Part shown: piece after piece, positions 17,350 through 26,103 of the stretch
How the letters are laid out: each line of letters starts with the position of its first letter
How positions within the stretch are numbered: position 1 is the first letter of the stretch
Origin: Thalassospira sp. HJ
GTDB lineage: Bacteria > Pseudomonadota > Alphaproteobacteria > Rhodospirillales > Thalassospiraceae
Length of the DNA: 64,000 nucleotides
Direction: 5' to 3'
NCBI RefSeq assembly: GCF_000948415.1
Contig: NZ_JYII01000012.1
Location: forward strand, 248,001 to 312,000
Notes under the pieces: model-generated
The model's database searches: none
Told to the model about the DNA's origin: nothing
What the model saw: the letters and a program-made list of their open reading frames with translations, nothing else
Made by a program: the position numbers and the translations under genes

Positions 17350-18819
17350 ATGAAGATCACGTTTTCCGATCTCGCCATTCCGAAAAGCGGTGCCGTTATC
17401 GCCTTTGCGACCGAAGGTGCCGATCTGATGCCAAGTGCGGTCGCACTTGATGAGGCAACCGGTGGTGCGATCACCAAGGCGATCAAGGCGTCGACCTTCA
17501 AGGGTAAATCGGGCCAAAGCCTGCAGATCCTGGCGCCCGCCAATGTTGATCTGTCGCGCGTGATCATTTTCGGGATCGGCAAGGAAGCCGAATTTGACGT
17601 GATTGCTGCGCAGAAACTTGGTGGTTCTGTCACCGCACGCGCCATCTCGACCGGCGAGAAGGAGCTTTCCGTTCTCTTTGATATGGAAAACCTCGCGTCT
17701 GATTTCGCAACCGGTGCCATGCTGCGCGATTATCGTTTCGATAAATACCGCACCACCGAGACCAAGGAAGACAAACCGGTATTGAAGGCCTTTGATATCG
17801 CCGCCCGCGATTACAAGGACGCCAAGAAACAATTCGATACCGCCAAAAAGGTCGTCGAAGGCGTGTTCTTCACCCGCGATCTGGTGTCCGAACCGGCCAA
17901 CGTTCTCTATCCGGAAAGCTTCGCCAAGGAAGTCAAGGCATTGGAAAAGCTCGGTGTCGAGATCGACATCCTTGATGAAAAGGAAATGAAGAAGCTCGGC
18001 ATGGGCGCACTTCTGGGTGTTGCCATGGGTTCGGCCCGTAAACCGGCCATGGTCGTCATGCGCTGGAACGGTGGCAAGAAAAAGGACGCCCCGGTTGCTT
18101 TCGTTGGTAAGGGCGTGACCTTTGATACCGGTGGTATCTCGCTCAAACCCGCTGCTGGCATGGAAGACATGAAGTGGGATATGGGCGGGGCCGGTGTGGT
18201 GTCGGGCCTGATGAAGGCATTGGCTGGTCGTAAGGCGAAATGCAATGTGGTTGCGGTTCTGGGCCTTGTTGAAAACATGCCGTCCTCAAGCGCGCAGCGC
18301 CCGGGCGATGTTGTGACCTCCATGTCCGGTCAGACGATCGAAGTCATCAATACCGACGCCGAAGGCCGTCTGGTTCTCTGTGATGCGCTGACCTATGTGC
18401 AGGAAAAATACGATCCGCGTCTGATTGTTGATCTGGCAACCCTCACCGGTGCCGTCATCATAGCACTCGGTCATGAAAATGCCGGTCTGTTTTCCAATAA
18501 TGATGATCTGGCAACCCAGATCACCACAGCCGGTCTTTCGGTCGATGAGGGCGTCTGGCGTCTGCCGCTGTCACCCGCCTATGACAAGCAGCTTAAATCC
18601 GACATTGCCGACATGAAGAACGTTGGCGGCCGTCCGGCCGGTTCGATCACCGCAGCCCAGTTCCTCAAGCGCTTTATCACCAAGGATCGCCCGTGGGCGC
18701 ATCTTGATATCGCCGCCATGGCCTGGTCAACCGCGGACAAGGAAGTCGTGCCGAAGGGCGGCACCGGCTTTGGCGTGCGTCTGCTTGATCGCTTTGTTGC
18801 CGATAACTGCGAAAGCTAA
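17350..18819 (+). CDS. pepA: Leucyl aminopeptidase PepA
   Basis: A 489-residue M17 cytosolic aminopeptidase, which removes N-terminal residues from peptides using two metal ions. Signature blocks are VGKGVTFDTGGISLKPA and NTDAEGRLVLCDALTY, with the catalytic Lys, Arg and metal-binding Asp/Glu residues. The N-terminal macro-like domain occupies about the first 165 residues. ATG 17350 has AGGAG 11 bases before it; starts at 17299 and 17329 would add up to 17 poorly conserved residues. A strong terminator follows. Confidence 0.95.
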   Translation: MKITFSDLAIPKSGAVIAFATEGADLMPSAVALDEATGGAITKAIKASTFKGKSGQSLQILAPANVDLSRVIIFGIGKEAEFDVIAAQKLGGSVTARAISTGEKELSVLFDMENLASDFATGAMLRDYRFDKYRTTETKEDKPVLKAFDIAARDYKDAKKQFDTAKKVVEGVFFTRDLVSEPANVLYPESFAKEVKALEKLGVEIDILDEKEMKKLGMGALLGVAMGSARKPAMVVMRWNGGKKKDAPVAFVGKGVTFDTGGISLKPAAGMEDMKWDMGGAGVVSGLMKALAGRKAKCNVVAVLGLVENMPSSSAQRPGDVVTSMSGQTIEVINTDAEGRLVLCDALTYVQEKYDPRLIVDLATLTGAVIIALGHENAGLFSNNDDLATQITTAGLSVDEGVWRLPLSPAYDKQLKSDIADMKNVGGRPAGSITAAQFLKRFITKDRPWAHLDIAAMAWSTADKEVVPKGGTGFGVRLLDRFVADNCES

Positions 18820-18835
18820 CCGCTATGCCCAAATG

Positions 18836-18866
18836 CCGTCATTCCCGCGAAGGCGGGAATCCGCGT
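18836..18866. repeat. REP-like palindrome
   Basis: ATTCCCGC (18841-18848) and GCGGGAAT (18853-18860) around GAAG, preceded by CCGTC, in the 3' untranslated region of pepA. Confidence 0.65.
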
Positions 18867-18897
18867 TGGCATAGTGGGCATGATAGCGTTGAAATAT

Positions 18898-18931
18898 ACG
18901 GGGCAGGGTGTTGATCACCTTGCCCCGTTTT
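18898..18931 (+). terminator. Rho-independent terminator of pepA
   Basis: A 13-bp stem with one wobble pair (18898-18910 with 18916-18928), a 5-base loop and TTTT. It separates pepA from holC, which begins 24 bases later. Confidence 0.88.
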
Positions 18932-18954
18932 CATGTTCGGGATAAAACCGCCTT

Positions 18955-19410
18955 ATGGCTGATATCTGGTTTTACCATCTCACCAGCATGCCGCTGGAAC
19001 GGGCCTTGCCCACGCTGCTCTCCAAAACGCTGGAGCGCGAAAAGCGTGCCGTGGTGATGACCGGTGTGGAAGAACGGGTGGAAGCCATCAACACCTTGCT
19101 TTGGACCTTTGACCCGGCAAGCTGGTTGCCCCATGGCTCCAAGTCCGATGGCGATGCCGAAATGCAGCCGGTCTGGCTGACGACGGATGACGAAAATCCC
19201 AATGGTGCCCAGTTCCTGTTCCTGACCGACCGCGCCATGAGCGACAAGGTCGGCGATTATGAACGGGTCATCATGCTGTTTGATGATCGCGATTACGATG
19301 CGGTGGCAGAAGCCCGCACCCGCTGGAAAGACTGGAAAGACGCCGGACACAAACTGTCCTACTGGCAACAAACCCCGCAAGGTGCGTGGGAGAAAAAGGC
19401 CGAAAGCTGA
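18955..19410 (+). CDS. holC: DNA polymerase III subunit chi
   Basis: A 151-residue HolC protein. It starts with the family pattern IWFYHLTSMPLERALPTLLSKTLE and has FDPASWLPHGSKSDG and a closing W-x-x-W region. Chi links the clamp loader (through psi) to single-stranded DNA-binding protein at the replication fork. The pepA-holC order is common in proteobacteria. A terminator lies between them here, so holC probably has its own promoter or receives read-through. Confidence 0.9.
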   Translation: MADIWFYHLTSMPLERALPTLLSKTLEREKRAVVMTGVEERVEAINTLLWTFDPASWLPHGSKSDGDAEMQPVWLTTDDENPNGAQFLFLTDRAMSDKVGDYERVIMLFDDRDYDAVAEARTRWKDWKDAGHKLSYWQQTPQGAWEKKAES

Positions 19411-19427
19411 TTGCTTTTGTTTCGTTC

Positions 19428-20054
19428 TCAGTCTTTTGTGATTGATGTTCCCAAGTGATCCTTGTCCTCAAACAGGATTTCAATCAGCGCCTTTACGAGT
19501 TCATCGGGCGTGACTTTCCCTGACGCAATTTCGTTGACGGCGGGGAAACAATCGCGTGCAAGCTTTGAAAGAGCGGTCTGAATTTCCGATGCGCGGTTGT
19601 CCCAGTCGGGATCAATCTGCGAAAGAGCAAGCAACCCGGCCTTTGCCATCGCATTTGCATCACCGGACGAAAGTGCGGTCTGGACAAAATCCAGTTTGCG
19701 CGCTTCGGAGACAGCAACTTCAAGTGTTGCTAGATGGTCCGCGACCTCTTTTGCCTCTGTTTGGATATCGCTCACGGGATACTCCTTTTCGATTTCGCGA
19801 AGGACCGGGATAGCCGCAGAAGTGCCATAGCCAGATAGATAATCAATCATGGCTGACAACTTCCAGTCAGGCATGATTTTCCATGTGCCAGATTGGAGGT
19901 CTTCAGTCATCGGTGCTGCAATACTGTTGCCATATGATGCGAAAATAGCGGCCATGCTTCCAGCGTTGGGTCGACCGGAAACCCGACCTGCTGCCGCCTT
20001 TTCGCGATCTGAAATCTTGCTGAGTGCGGATTGATAGTCCTGTTGTGCGCTCAT
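19428..20054 (-). CDS. Unknown protein, last gene of the deiminase cluster
   Basis: A 208-residue protein I do not recognise. It is helical, mildly acidic, has no signal peptide or membrane segment, and resembles a HEAT-like or all-helical adaptor only in general composition. The start at 20054 has AGGAG nine bases before it; an upstream ATG at 20099 has none. It lies 45 bases after the protein-arginine deiminase gene on the same strand. It could be an accessory, inhibitor or immunity partner of that enzyme; this is inference from position alone. Confidence 0.7.
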   Translation of the reverse strand: MSAQQDYQSALSKISDREKAAAGRVSGRPNAGSMAAIFASYGNSIAAPMTEDLQSGTWKIMPDWKLSAMIDYLSGYGTSAAIPVLREIEKEYPVSDIQTEAKEVADHLATLEVAVSEARKLDFVQTALSSGDANAMAKAGLLALSQIDPDWDNRASEIQTALSKLARDCFPAVNEIASGKVTPDELVKALIEILFEDKDHLGTSITKD

Positions 20055-20099
20055 TTTGCGTACTCCTGAGAATGGAATATTGATGCAGTTTGGCTGCAA

Positions 20100-22415
20100 T
20101 CAAATGGCCCACCACTTTTCATCCGTTTGCGACGGTTGCCGGATTTCGTTCGTGCCACAATGAATTTCCCCTTCGCATGCATGATAATGATCCCAGTCAT
20201 CAATGAAATTGCAGTTCAGCGCACCGTTGAACTTGGCAATTTCGTCTTTCAGGTACTTTTCAAAAAGATCAAAGCTTGTGCCTTCATCGCCAGTGTCGAT
20301 CCACGGGCCATACGGCTTGGGAATATAAAGCTGGGTGTTGCCGACAAACATGTTGGGCATATCGGCGGTCAAAGCGCCGCATTTAAATCCCTCACCGCGG
20401 CCAGGGAAGATGTTGAAACCGTTCTGTCGGCTTTTGGTGTTGTCGATTTTGTCGGTGCTCGGAAGTACATATGCGTGGCCACCACTAACGTGATCGCTTG
20501 GATAGAATATTACCGGCACTCGAACGATATCGTCGTCTTCCAAGTCAAATTCGCTTTTCAGGATATCGATATTGTCGCCAATTGCCTTTTCCACCCCGCC
20601 AACATTCCAGTCTTTAAGGCTATCATAGGTATATGTATAACCGTTCGGTGCCCGGAGCGGCGCATGCCCATTCCCGAGTAAATCGTTGATGGTGCAGCTA
20701 ACCACGGTATTGTGTAGCTTGAGGGTCGTATAATTAAAGTGATCGGTGTCCCATTTCGGGCGTCGTAAAACTTTTGCTCCGCCAAAAACAACGTTGTCAG
20801 CTCTTTTGTCAGTCATCAGGTCATAAGCCTTCTTCGGACTTGCGACCAAAAGTTTCCACTTTTTGTTCTCACCACCGCCCGGGTAAGGCAGGAAGGTCAT
20901 CATTTCATCAACATGGCCAACGGCAAGCCAGTCGGTATCAAGTTCAATTGGTGACTGAAGTGTTTGTGCCTCGATAAAAGATCGGGTGCTTTCATCAATT
21001 TTATGTCGGCTTTTCCTTAAAGTGCTGTTCGCGCCAAGTCGGTTTTTTGCACTATGGCCGTAATATACTCGCCCGAGCGGATAGGTGTTCCCAAGGGTTT
21101 TCTTGACCGGGGGAGTTACTTCAAAGTTTCCGCCCGAATTGGCAGAGTTTACAGCATCGCCACTCCCCGCTGCCGGGTAGTAAACCGCATGATCTTTGCT
21201 CATAAGGTTACCGAAAACCCAGTTCTGTAGTTCTCGCTGCCGATGCATTTTGATGAATGTTGTCTGGGTTTTATGGTTACCTGCCGTTCCGGGCCAACTG
21301 CTGTAACCCGAAAAGATTGTGTCACGCATCCATTGATCGGGGGTCATGACATCGGCCGAAGGTTTCATAAAAGACCATTTGTCAGTGTCAAGATACGGGA
21401 TCAGAACCTGTTCTTGTGCAGATTTCAAAATGCCGTAGCGTAGATCTGTTGGGCCGGATGGCTCCTTGGCAACGTCTGTTTCGAGGGCCGTGATAAATTT
21501 ACCGTTGAAACTGTCACTGGTGACCAGAAGCTTTGTCACTTGGTGCAAGTGATGATTTGCGATCCACCTTGCCGCAACGACCTGTTCGGTGAAGGTATAG
21601 CTCGGGGTGTCTGGTCCCGAGTATTCGGGTTGGATGACACTGAGTGTTATTTTGACGGTGCCAGACTCAAAATCCTCGCCGGCAAAGCGGATCATCTCAA
21701 GCGGCAACACAAGGGTTGGTCTGATGTCGGCTGCATTCAACGTGGCTGTTTTGCCTTTCTGGGGGCTGATAAGCTCCATCGCATCTGTCCCAGCTTTTGA
21801 GAAAATGCGAACATGTTGTTCTGCTGGGTTCTCCAGACCTGTTGGCTCAACTGAAAGCTTGATAACCCAGTTTGCATCGACATCCGCAGCGTCACCTGCG
21901 GAATGCCTGATGATCTTCATGCGCGATAGCCCGGTTAACAGGTCTTCGTCGGAATTGATCTTGTTATCCTGGCAATCGCTGTAGGCAATTGCGGTATTGT
22001 TACCGTCACGGTTGCAGTTCACAGGAATGATCGCGCCAACGCCGTCAACACCAAAGGTGATGGCCGCTGGCGACAGGCCGTTTATCGCTGCAGGTGTCTC
22101 ATCACCATTTTCGATTTTGCCATCCCGATCCCGATCCGTATGCAGCGAGAACCATACCGATTTGAGAGCAACTGTCTTTTCACCACCGTTTGAAACAGTA
22201 ACATTGGGAACGGTTTCCTTCAGATATCCCGGACCTTTAACGGTAATCGTGTAGTTATCACCCGCTTCAAGTTGAAAGTCTTCGGAAAGTGATGTGTCAT
22301 CGTCTCCGAACGATGGTGTCTTCTGAGCATTTGTTGTTCCCGCAACGTCGATATTCACAGCCTTCAGAAGCTTGTTTGATGCGGGTCGGGTGACTTTTAC
22401 TGTGAATGTGACCAT
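20100..22415 (-). CDS. Bacterial protein-arginine deiminase (PAD family)
   Basis: A 771-residue homologue of animal peptidylarginine deiminases, which convert protein arginine to citrulline. The middle domain has the Ca2+-type pattern DRDRDGKIENGD (94-105), GAIIPVNCNRD (127-137) and DCQDNKINSDEDL (147-159), closely like human PAD4. The catalytic domain keeps the four active residues: D365 in QWMRD, H501 and D503 in GHVDE, and C753 in EIHCGTN. NFEVTPPV, GNTYPLGRV and the closing WW are also PAD landmarks. The first 85 residues are beta-rich and not clearly a PAD_N domain. No signal peptide, so cytosolic or exported by another route. AGGAA precedes the ATG. Flanked by two co-directional genes of unknown function. 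Confidence 0.88.
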   Translation of the reverse strand: MVTFTVKVTRPASNKLLKAVNIDVAGTTNAQKTPSFGDDDTSLSEDFQLEAGDNYTITVKGPGYLKETVPNVTVSNGGEKTVALKSVWFSLHTDRDRDGKIENGDETPAAINGLSPAAITFGVDGVGAIIPVNCNRDGNNTAIAYSDCQDNKINSDEDLLTGLSRMKIIRHSAGDAADVDANWVIKLSVEPTGLENPAEQHVRIFSKAGTDAMELISPQKGKTATLNAADIRPTLVLPLEMIRFAGEDFESGTVKITLSVIQPEYSGPDTPSYTFTEQVVAARWIANHHLHQVTKLLVTSDSFNGKFITALETDVAKEPSGPTDLRYGILKSAQEQVLIPYLDTDKWSFMKPSADVMTPDQWMRDTIFSGYSSWPGTAGNHKTQTTFIKMHRQRELQNWVFGNLMSKDHAVYYPAAGSGDAVNSANSGGNFEVTPPVKKTLGNTYPLGRVYYGHSAKNRLGANSTLRKSRHKIDESTRSFIEAQTLQSPIELDTDWLAVGHVDEMMTFLPYPGGGENKKWKLLVASPKKAYDLMTDKRADNVVFGGAKVLRRPKWDTDHFNYTTLKLHNTVVSCTINDLLGNGHAPLRAPNGYTYTYDSLKDWNVGGVEKAIGDNIDILKSEFDLEDDDIVRVPVIFYPSDHVSGGHAYVLPSTDKIDNTKSRQNGFNIFPGRGEGFKCGALTADMPNMFVGNTQLYIPKPYGPWIDTGDEGTSFDLFEKYLKDEIAKFNGALNCNFIDDWDHYHACEGEIHCGTNEIRQPSQTDEKWWAI

Positions 22416-22442
22416 TGCATTTTCCTGTTCTGGGGGAGACGG

Positions 22443-23300
22443 TTAGGCAGCGTCCAAGATCGGCAGATCAAGCTTGCGTCGCATTTCCACTGCGTTGCGC
22501 AGTATCAGAATTCGCTGGTCGATCGTGCCAAGCTGCGAATTATTGATGATGTCGTTGACCCAACCGATCTTTGTGCTGGGAGCGAGAAACTCTGGGCCAT
22601 AGGTGAATGCCATAACCACATAGATTCTGACGGCCTCGTTCGAGTTTGTGCCAAGTTTGATCGCCGCGTCCGCGTAGCTTTTGCTTTGCATTGACAGGGC
22701 CGCGTCATCATATTTTTTGACGATTTCTGGAATGGTGGTACGCAGGTAACCGGGCAGGGCGGAAATCGTATCCTGCATGGTCGGTATCTTTGATGGCTGC
22801 GGTTTAACCGGGTCTTCAGGTTTTGGGGTGGATGGGCTTTCGGGCTTTGTATCCGGCTTCACATCCGGTTTCCCGGTTTCACTCTTGCCCAGTCCGCTAA
22901 CGGTTTTGGCTTCCTGCGTCAGCAGTTGGGAAACTTCATCAGCGAAACGCTTTTCCGCGCTCAGGCGGTTCTTTGCGTAGCCATCGAATTTCTGTTTGCT
23001 GATGATGCTCATCGATTTCAGGCGTTCGGTGTCTTGCGCGGCAAAGGCTGTCAGCAGGGATGAAATCTGCGATGCATTGAAGTTCAGCCGCGATGAAAGC
23101 CCCGATGGATCTTTGCAGGTGCCACTTGCGATCGCGCTATCGCCCTCGGCTGCCAATGCTTCGAGCTTTGTGGTTTCAGCCGAAAGTGTCGCCAATTGTT
23201 CCTTGGTGCGGACATCGACTTTGTTGCCCATGACCGTGACGGTGGTGGGGTATTGCGCCAGTGTTCGGGCAAGGTCGCTGATCCGGTTGGCATAGGCCAT
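22443..23300 (-). CDS. Unknown two-part protein upstream of the deiminase
   Basis: A 285-residue protein I do not recognise. Residues 1-135 are helical and probably coiled coil (TKEQLATLSAETTKLEALAAEG and similar heptads). A low-complexity linker rich in Lys, Pro, Asp and Glu (about 140-170, units like KPDVKPDTKPESP) joins a second helical domain (175-285). No signal peptide, membrane segment or Cys pair. It lies 27 bases before the deiminase on the same strand and is presumably the first gene of that operon. The linker architecture suggests a tethering or delivery protein, but this is speculation. Confidence 0.7.
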   Translation of the reverse strand: MAYANRISDLARTLAQYPTTVTVMGNKVDVRTKEQLATLSAETTKLEALAAEGDSAIASGTCKDPSGLSSRLNFNASQISSLLTAFAAQDTERLKSMSIISKQKFDGYAKNRLSAEKRFADEVSQLLTQEAKTVSGLGKSETGKPDVKPDTKPESPSTPKPEDPVKPQPSKIPTMQDTISALPGYLRTTIPEIVKKYDDAALSMQSKSYADAAIKLGTNSNEAVRIYVVMAFTYGPEFLAPSTKIGWVNDIINNSQLGTIDQRILILRNAVEMRRKLDLPILDAA

Positions 23301-23490
23301 CTGTCCAATCCCGCATTGATGTTGACGATCAGTAGACGGGCAGGTTCCGGCTTTGTGATTTCATGCCGTTTCGGGTTTAATAAACAATATTTTTGTGTTG
23401 TATTTGGGTGTTTCATGCATGCCATGCGTAAAATGCATGATTTTACCTGTTGAAGAATGACAGCGGGTCAGATAGACAGTGAGGTGTTGA

Positions 23491-23551
23491 ACGCGCCGAT
23501 TTGCTCCTCAGCTTGCGGGCGCGCTAAAAATGCGGCTAAAGCGAGAGGGCG
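23491..23551 (+). ncRNA. SAM-II (SAM_alpha) riboswitch upstream of metNIQ
   Basis: Sequence and layout fit the SAM-II class. P1 is CGCGCC (23492-23497) with GGCGCG (23518-23523). The loop starts with GATTTG and contains GCTTGC, then TAAAAA follows P1, and GGCTAAA leads into GCGAGAGGG, which can pair with CTCCTC of the loop to form the pseudoknot. These are the conserved blocks I know from alphaproteobacterial SAM-II. A terminator hairpin follows 20 bases later. It would turn off methionine uptake when S-adenosylmethionine is plentiful. I matched it by eye, without a covariance model. Confidence 0.8.
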
Positions 23552-23570
23552 TATATGCTCCGTATGTACG

Positions 23571-23601
23571 ACCGCCTCGGTTAAGCCGCGGCGGTTTTTT
23601 T
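23571..23601 (+). terminator. Leader terminator (attenuator) before metN
   Basis: ACCGCCTCGG (23571-23580), loop TTAAG and CCGCGGCGGT (23586-23595) with a run of T to 23601, all before metN and after the riboswitch. It has one mismatch in ten pairs. Its place suggests control of read-through into metNIQ by the riboswitch. Confidence 0.8.
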
Positions 23602-23625
23602 GTATCTACGGAAAGGTTGAGACCC

Positions 23626-24429
23626 ATGATCCGGCTCTCGAACGTCCATAAAACATATGCAGCCCGGCGTGGCAGTGACGAACATATCGCCTTGCGCGGC
23701 ATCAATCTTGATATTGCAGCAGGCGAAATTGTTGGCGTCATCGGCCGTTCCGGCGCGGGCAAATCGACATTGATCCGCTGCATCAACCTGCTTGAAACCC
23801 CGACATCCGGGACGGTCACGGTTGATGGCACCAATGTCACGACACTTTCCAAACGCGACTTGCCACTGTTCCGCCGTCAACTCGGCATGGTGTTCCAGCA
23901 TTTCAATCTTCTGTCTTCGCGCACCGTGTTCGATAACATCGCACTGCCGCTTGAACTGGCCGGTGCGTCCAAGGCCGAGATCGCCAAGGCGGTTGATCCG
24001 CTTTTGCCGCTGGTCGGGCTTGAAGAAAAGCGGGATCGCTATCCGGCTGAACTGTCAGGTGGTCAGAAACAGCGTGTCGGCATTGCGCGCGCCCTGTCCT
24101 CCAATCCCAAGGTTTTGCTGTGTGACGAGGTGACCTCGGCCCTTGATCCGGAAACCACCCGTCAGATCCTCACACTGCTTAAAGACATCAACAAGCGCCT
24201 TGGTCTGACCATGGTCGTGATCACCCATGAAATGGCGGTGGTCAAGGCGCTCTGTGACCGTGTGGCGGTGATGGATGGTGGTGTGATTGTTGAAGAAGGT
24301 GTTGTCGAAGGCATCTTTGCCGATCCCAAACACGCGACCACCCAATCGCTTCTGGCCGATGAATTCATGGATTTCCGCGCCGGATCGGATGCCAATAACA
24401 CCGGCGCTGCAGCCGGGCAGGAGGGCTAA
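23626..24429 (+). CDS. metN: D-methionine ABC transporter ATP-binding protein
   Basis: A 267-residue ABC ATPase. Walker A is GRSGAGKST (39-47), the signature LSGGQKQR, then Walker [13 protein letters not shown] and the H-loop VITHEM. It powers methionine import with MetI and MetQ. MetN of enterobacteria has about 340 residues with a C-terminal NIL domain that senses internal methionine; that domain is missing here, so transport is probably not trans-inhibited and control may rest with the riboswitch. The frame is open from 23530, but the ATG at 23626 with AAAGG upstream starts at the domain edge. Confidence 0.92.
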   Translation: MIRLSNVHKTYAARRGSDEHIALRGINLDIAAGEIVGVIGRSGAGKSTLIRCINLLETPTSGTVTVDGTNVTTLSKRDLPLFRRQLGMVFQHFNLLSSRTVFDNIALPLELAGASKAEIAKAVDPLLPLVGLEEKRDRYPAELSGGQKQRVGIARALSSNPKVLLCDEVTSALDPETTRQILTLLKDINKRLGLTMVVITHEMAVVKALCDRVAVMDGGVIVEEGVVEGIFADPKHATTQSLLADEFMDFRAGSDANNTGAAAGQEG

Positions 24430-24432
24430 GTC

Positions 24433-25092
24433 ATGTTTTCAACCCTTGCACCCATTCTGCTGCAGGCAACTGGCGAGACCCTTTATATGGTCGCGGTGTC
24501 GCTTTCGATTGCCACCCTGTTTGGTTTGCCGCTTGGCGTCTTGCTGGCGACATCCGGCCGGGGCGAGCTGTTTGAGGCGCTCTGGTTCCAGCGTGTTTTT
24601 GGTCCGTTGGTCAATGCGACCCGCTCGGTGCCGTTCATCATTCTGGCAGTGGCCATCATTCCCTTTACCCGGTTCGTTGTCGGCACCTCAATCGGCACCT
24701 CTGCTGCCATTGTGCCGCTGACCGTGGCGGCCATCCCATTCATTGCCCGGATCATCGAAGGGGCGATGCGCGAAGTTGATGGCGGCCTGATCGAGGCCGC
24801 CCAGGCCATGGGCGCGCGTCCGGTTCAGGTCGTGGTCAAGGTTCTGCTGCCTGAAGCCCTGCCAGGCATCATTCATGGTCTGACCCTGACCGCGGTGACC
24901 TTGATTGGCTATTCCGCGATGGTGGGCGCCGTTGGTGCCGGTGGTCTTGGTGACCTTGGCATTCGTTATGGCTATCAGCGCTTCCGCCCGGATGTGATGG
25001 CAGCGGTTGTCATTACCCTGATTGTCGTTGTGCAGGCCGTGCAAAGCTTTGGCGACTATCTGGCGCGTAAGGCCGACAAGCGAAACATCTGA
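24433..25092 (+). CDS. metI: Methionine ABC transporter permease
   Basis: A 219-residue inner-membrane permease with five predicted helices and the ABC coupling loop EAAQAMGARPVQVVVKVLLPEALPGI. It starts 3 bases after metN. It forms the channel dimer that receives methionine from MetQ. The N-terminus and length match MetI closely. Confidence 0.94.
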   Translation: MFSTLAPILLQATGETLYMVAVSLSIATLFGLPLGVLLATSGRGELFEALWFQRVFGPLVNATRSVPFIILAVAIIPFTRFVVGTSIGTSAAIVPLTVAAIPFIARIIEGAMREVDGGLIEAAQAMGARPVQVVVKVLLPEALPGIIHGLTLTAVTLIGYSAMVGAVGAGGLGDLGIRYGYQRFRPDVMAAVVITLIVVVQAVQSFGDYLARKADKRNI

Positions 25093-25181
25093 TCCTCTGA
25101 TCGAACGAAATTCCGAATGTGAGGATCGATCACATTTGCCAAATTCCCGCACAAACCCAAAAGAAAACAAGGAGTTTTACA

Positions 25182-25982
25182 ATGCGGTTTCTGTTTAAAC
25201 TGACGGCGGCTGCCGTCCTCGCATCGGCCCTGACCGGTCAGGCGCTTGCGAACGAAAAAATCAAAATCGGCGTCACCCCGGGTGCGCATGAAGAAGTCAT
25301 GGAAGAAGTCGTCAAGGTCGCGGCCACCAAGGGTCTTAATATCGAAATCGTCAGCTTCTCGGACTATGTCATTCCGAACCAGGCGCTGGATGATGGCGAT
25401 CTGGATGCCAACAGCTTCCAGCACCTGCCGTATCTCGATAACCAGATCAAGGATCGCGGCTATGAGCTGTCGGTGGTTGGCTACAACATCCTGACCCCGA
25501 TGGGCATTTATTCCAACAAGATCAAAAGCCTCGATGAGCTGCCCGAAGGTGCCGAAGTCGGCATTCCGAACGATCCGACCAATGGCGGTCGTGCGCTGCT
25601 CGTCCTGCAGTCGCATGGCCTGATCAAGGTTGATCCGGCGGTTGGTCTGGTCGTCAGCCCGCTTGATGTTATTGAAAACCCGAAAGATATCAGCTTTGTC
25701 GAGCTCGATGCTGCTCAGCTGCCGCGTTCGCTTGATGATCTGGATGCCTCGGCGATTAACACCAACTACGCGCTCGAAGCCGGTCTGAACCCGATCAAGG
25801 ATTCGATTGCAATCGAAGGCAATGACAGCCCGTATGCCAACGTGATCGTCACCCAGACGTCGCGCAAAGACGAGCCGTGGGTCAAAACCCTGGTTGAATC
25901 CTATCACGATGAAGCGGTCCGCAAATTCATCGAAACCAAGTATGAAGGATCGGTTCTGCCGGTATTCAAACTTCCTGAATAA
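25182..25982 (+). CDS. metQ: Methionine-binding protein MetQ
   Basis: A 266-residue periplasmic binding protein with a Sec signal peptide ending near LANE. The NLPA/MetQ family pattern is IKIGVTPGAHEEVMEEV, then GYELSVVGYNILTPMG and IPNDPTNGGRALL. There is no lipobox cysteine, so it should be soluble, in contrast to lipoprotein MetQ of E. coli. AAGGAG precedes the ATG at 25182; an upstream ATG at 25119 would add 21 codons before the signal and is rejected. Third gene of the riboswitch-controlled operon. Confidence 0.94.
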   Translation: MRFLFKLTAAAVLASALTGQALANEKIKIGVTPGAHEEVMEEVVKVAATKGLNIEIVSFSDYVIPNQALDDGDLDANSFQHLPYLDNQIKDRGYELSVVGYNILTPMGIYSNKIKSLDELPEGAEVGIPNDPTNGGRALLVLQSHGLIKVDPAVGLVVSPLDVIENPKDISFVELDAAQLPRSLDDLDASAINTNYALEAGLNPIKDSIAIEGNDSPYANVIVTQTSRKDEPWVKTLVESYHDEAVRKFIETKYEGSVLPVFKLPE

Positions 25983-26007
25983 TCATCTGCATTATTCAAA
26001 ATAATTG

Positions 26008-26043
26008 AAAAATCCCGCAGGGTTTGCGCCTTGCGGGATTTTT
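26008..26043 (+). terminator. Rho-independent terminator of metNIQ
   Basis: A 12-bp perfect stem, AAAAATCCCGCA (26008-26019) with TGCGGGATTTTT (26032-26043). Because its 5' arm is A-rich it can also act on the minus strand for the RTX gene. Confidence 0.9.
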
Positions 26044-26103
26044 ATATGACCCGACCGATTGGTGGTCGAAATCAAATCGTGTGAGTATTTGATCGACCTT
26101 TCA

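Noticed and set aside
23530..23625. N-terminal extension of MetN from an upstream start
   Set aside because: Those codons would run through the riboswitch terminator and have no conserved sequence.
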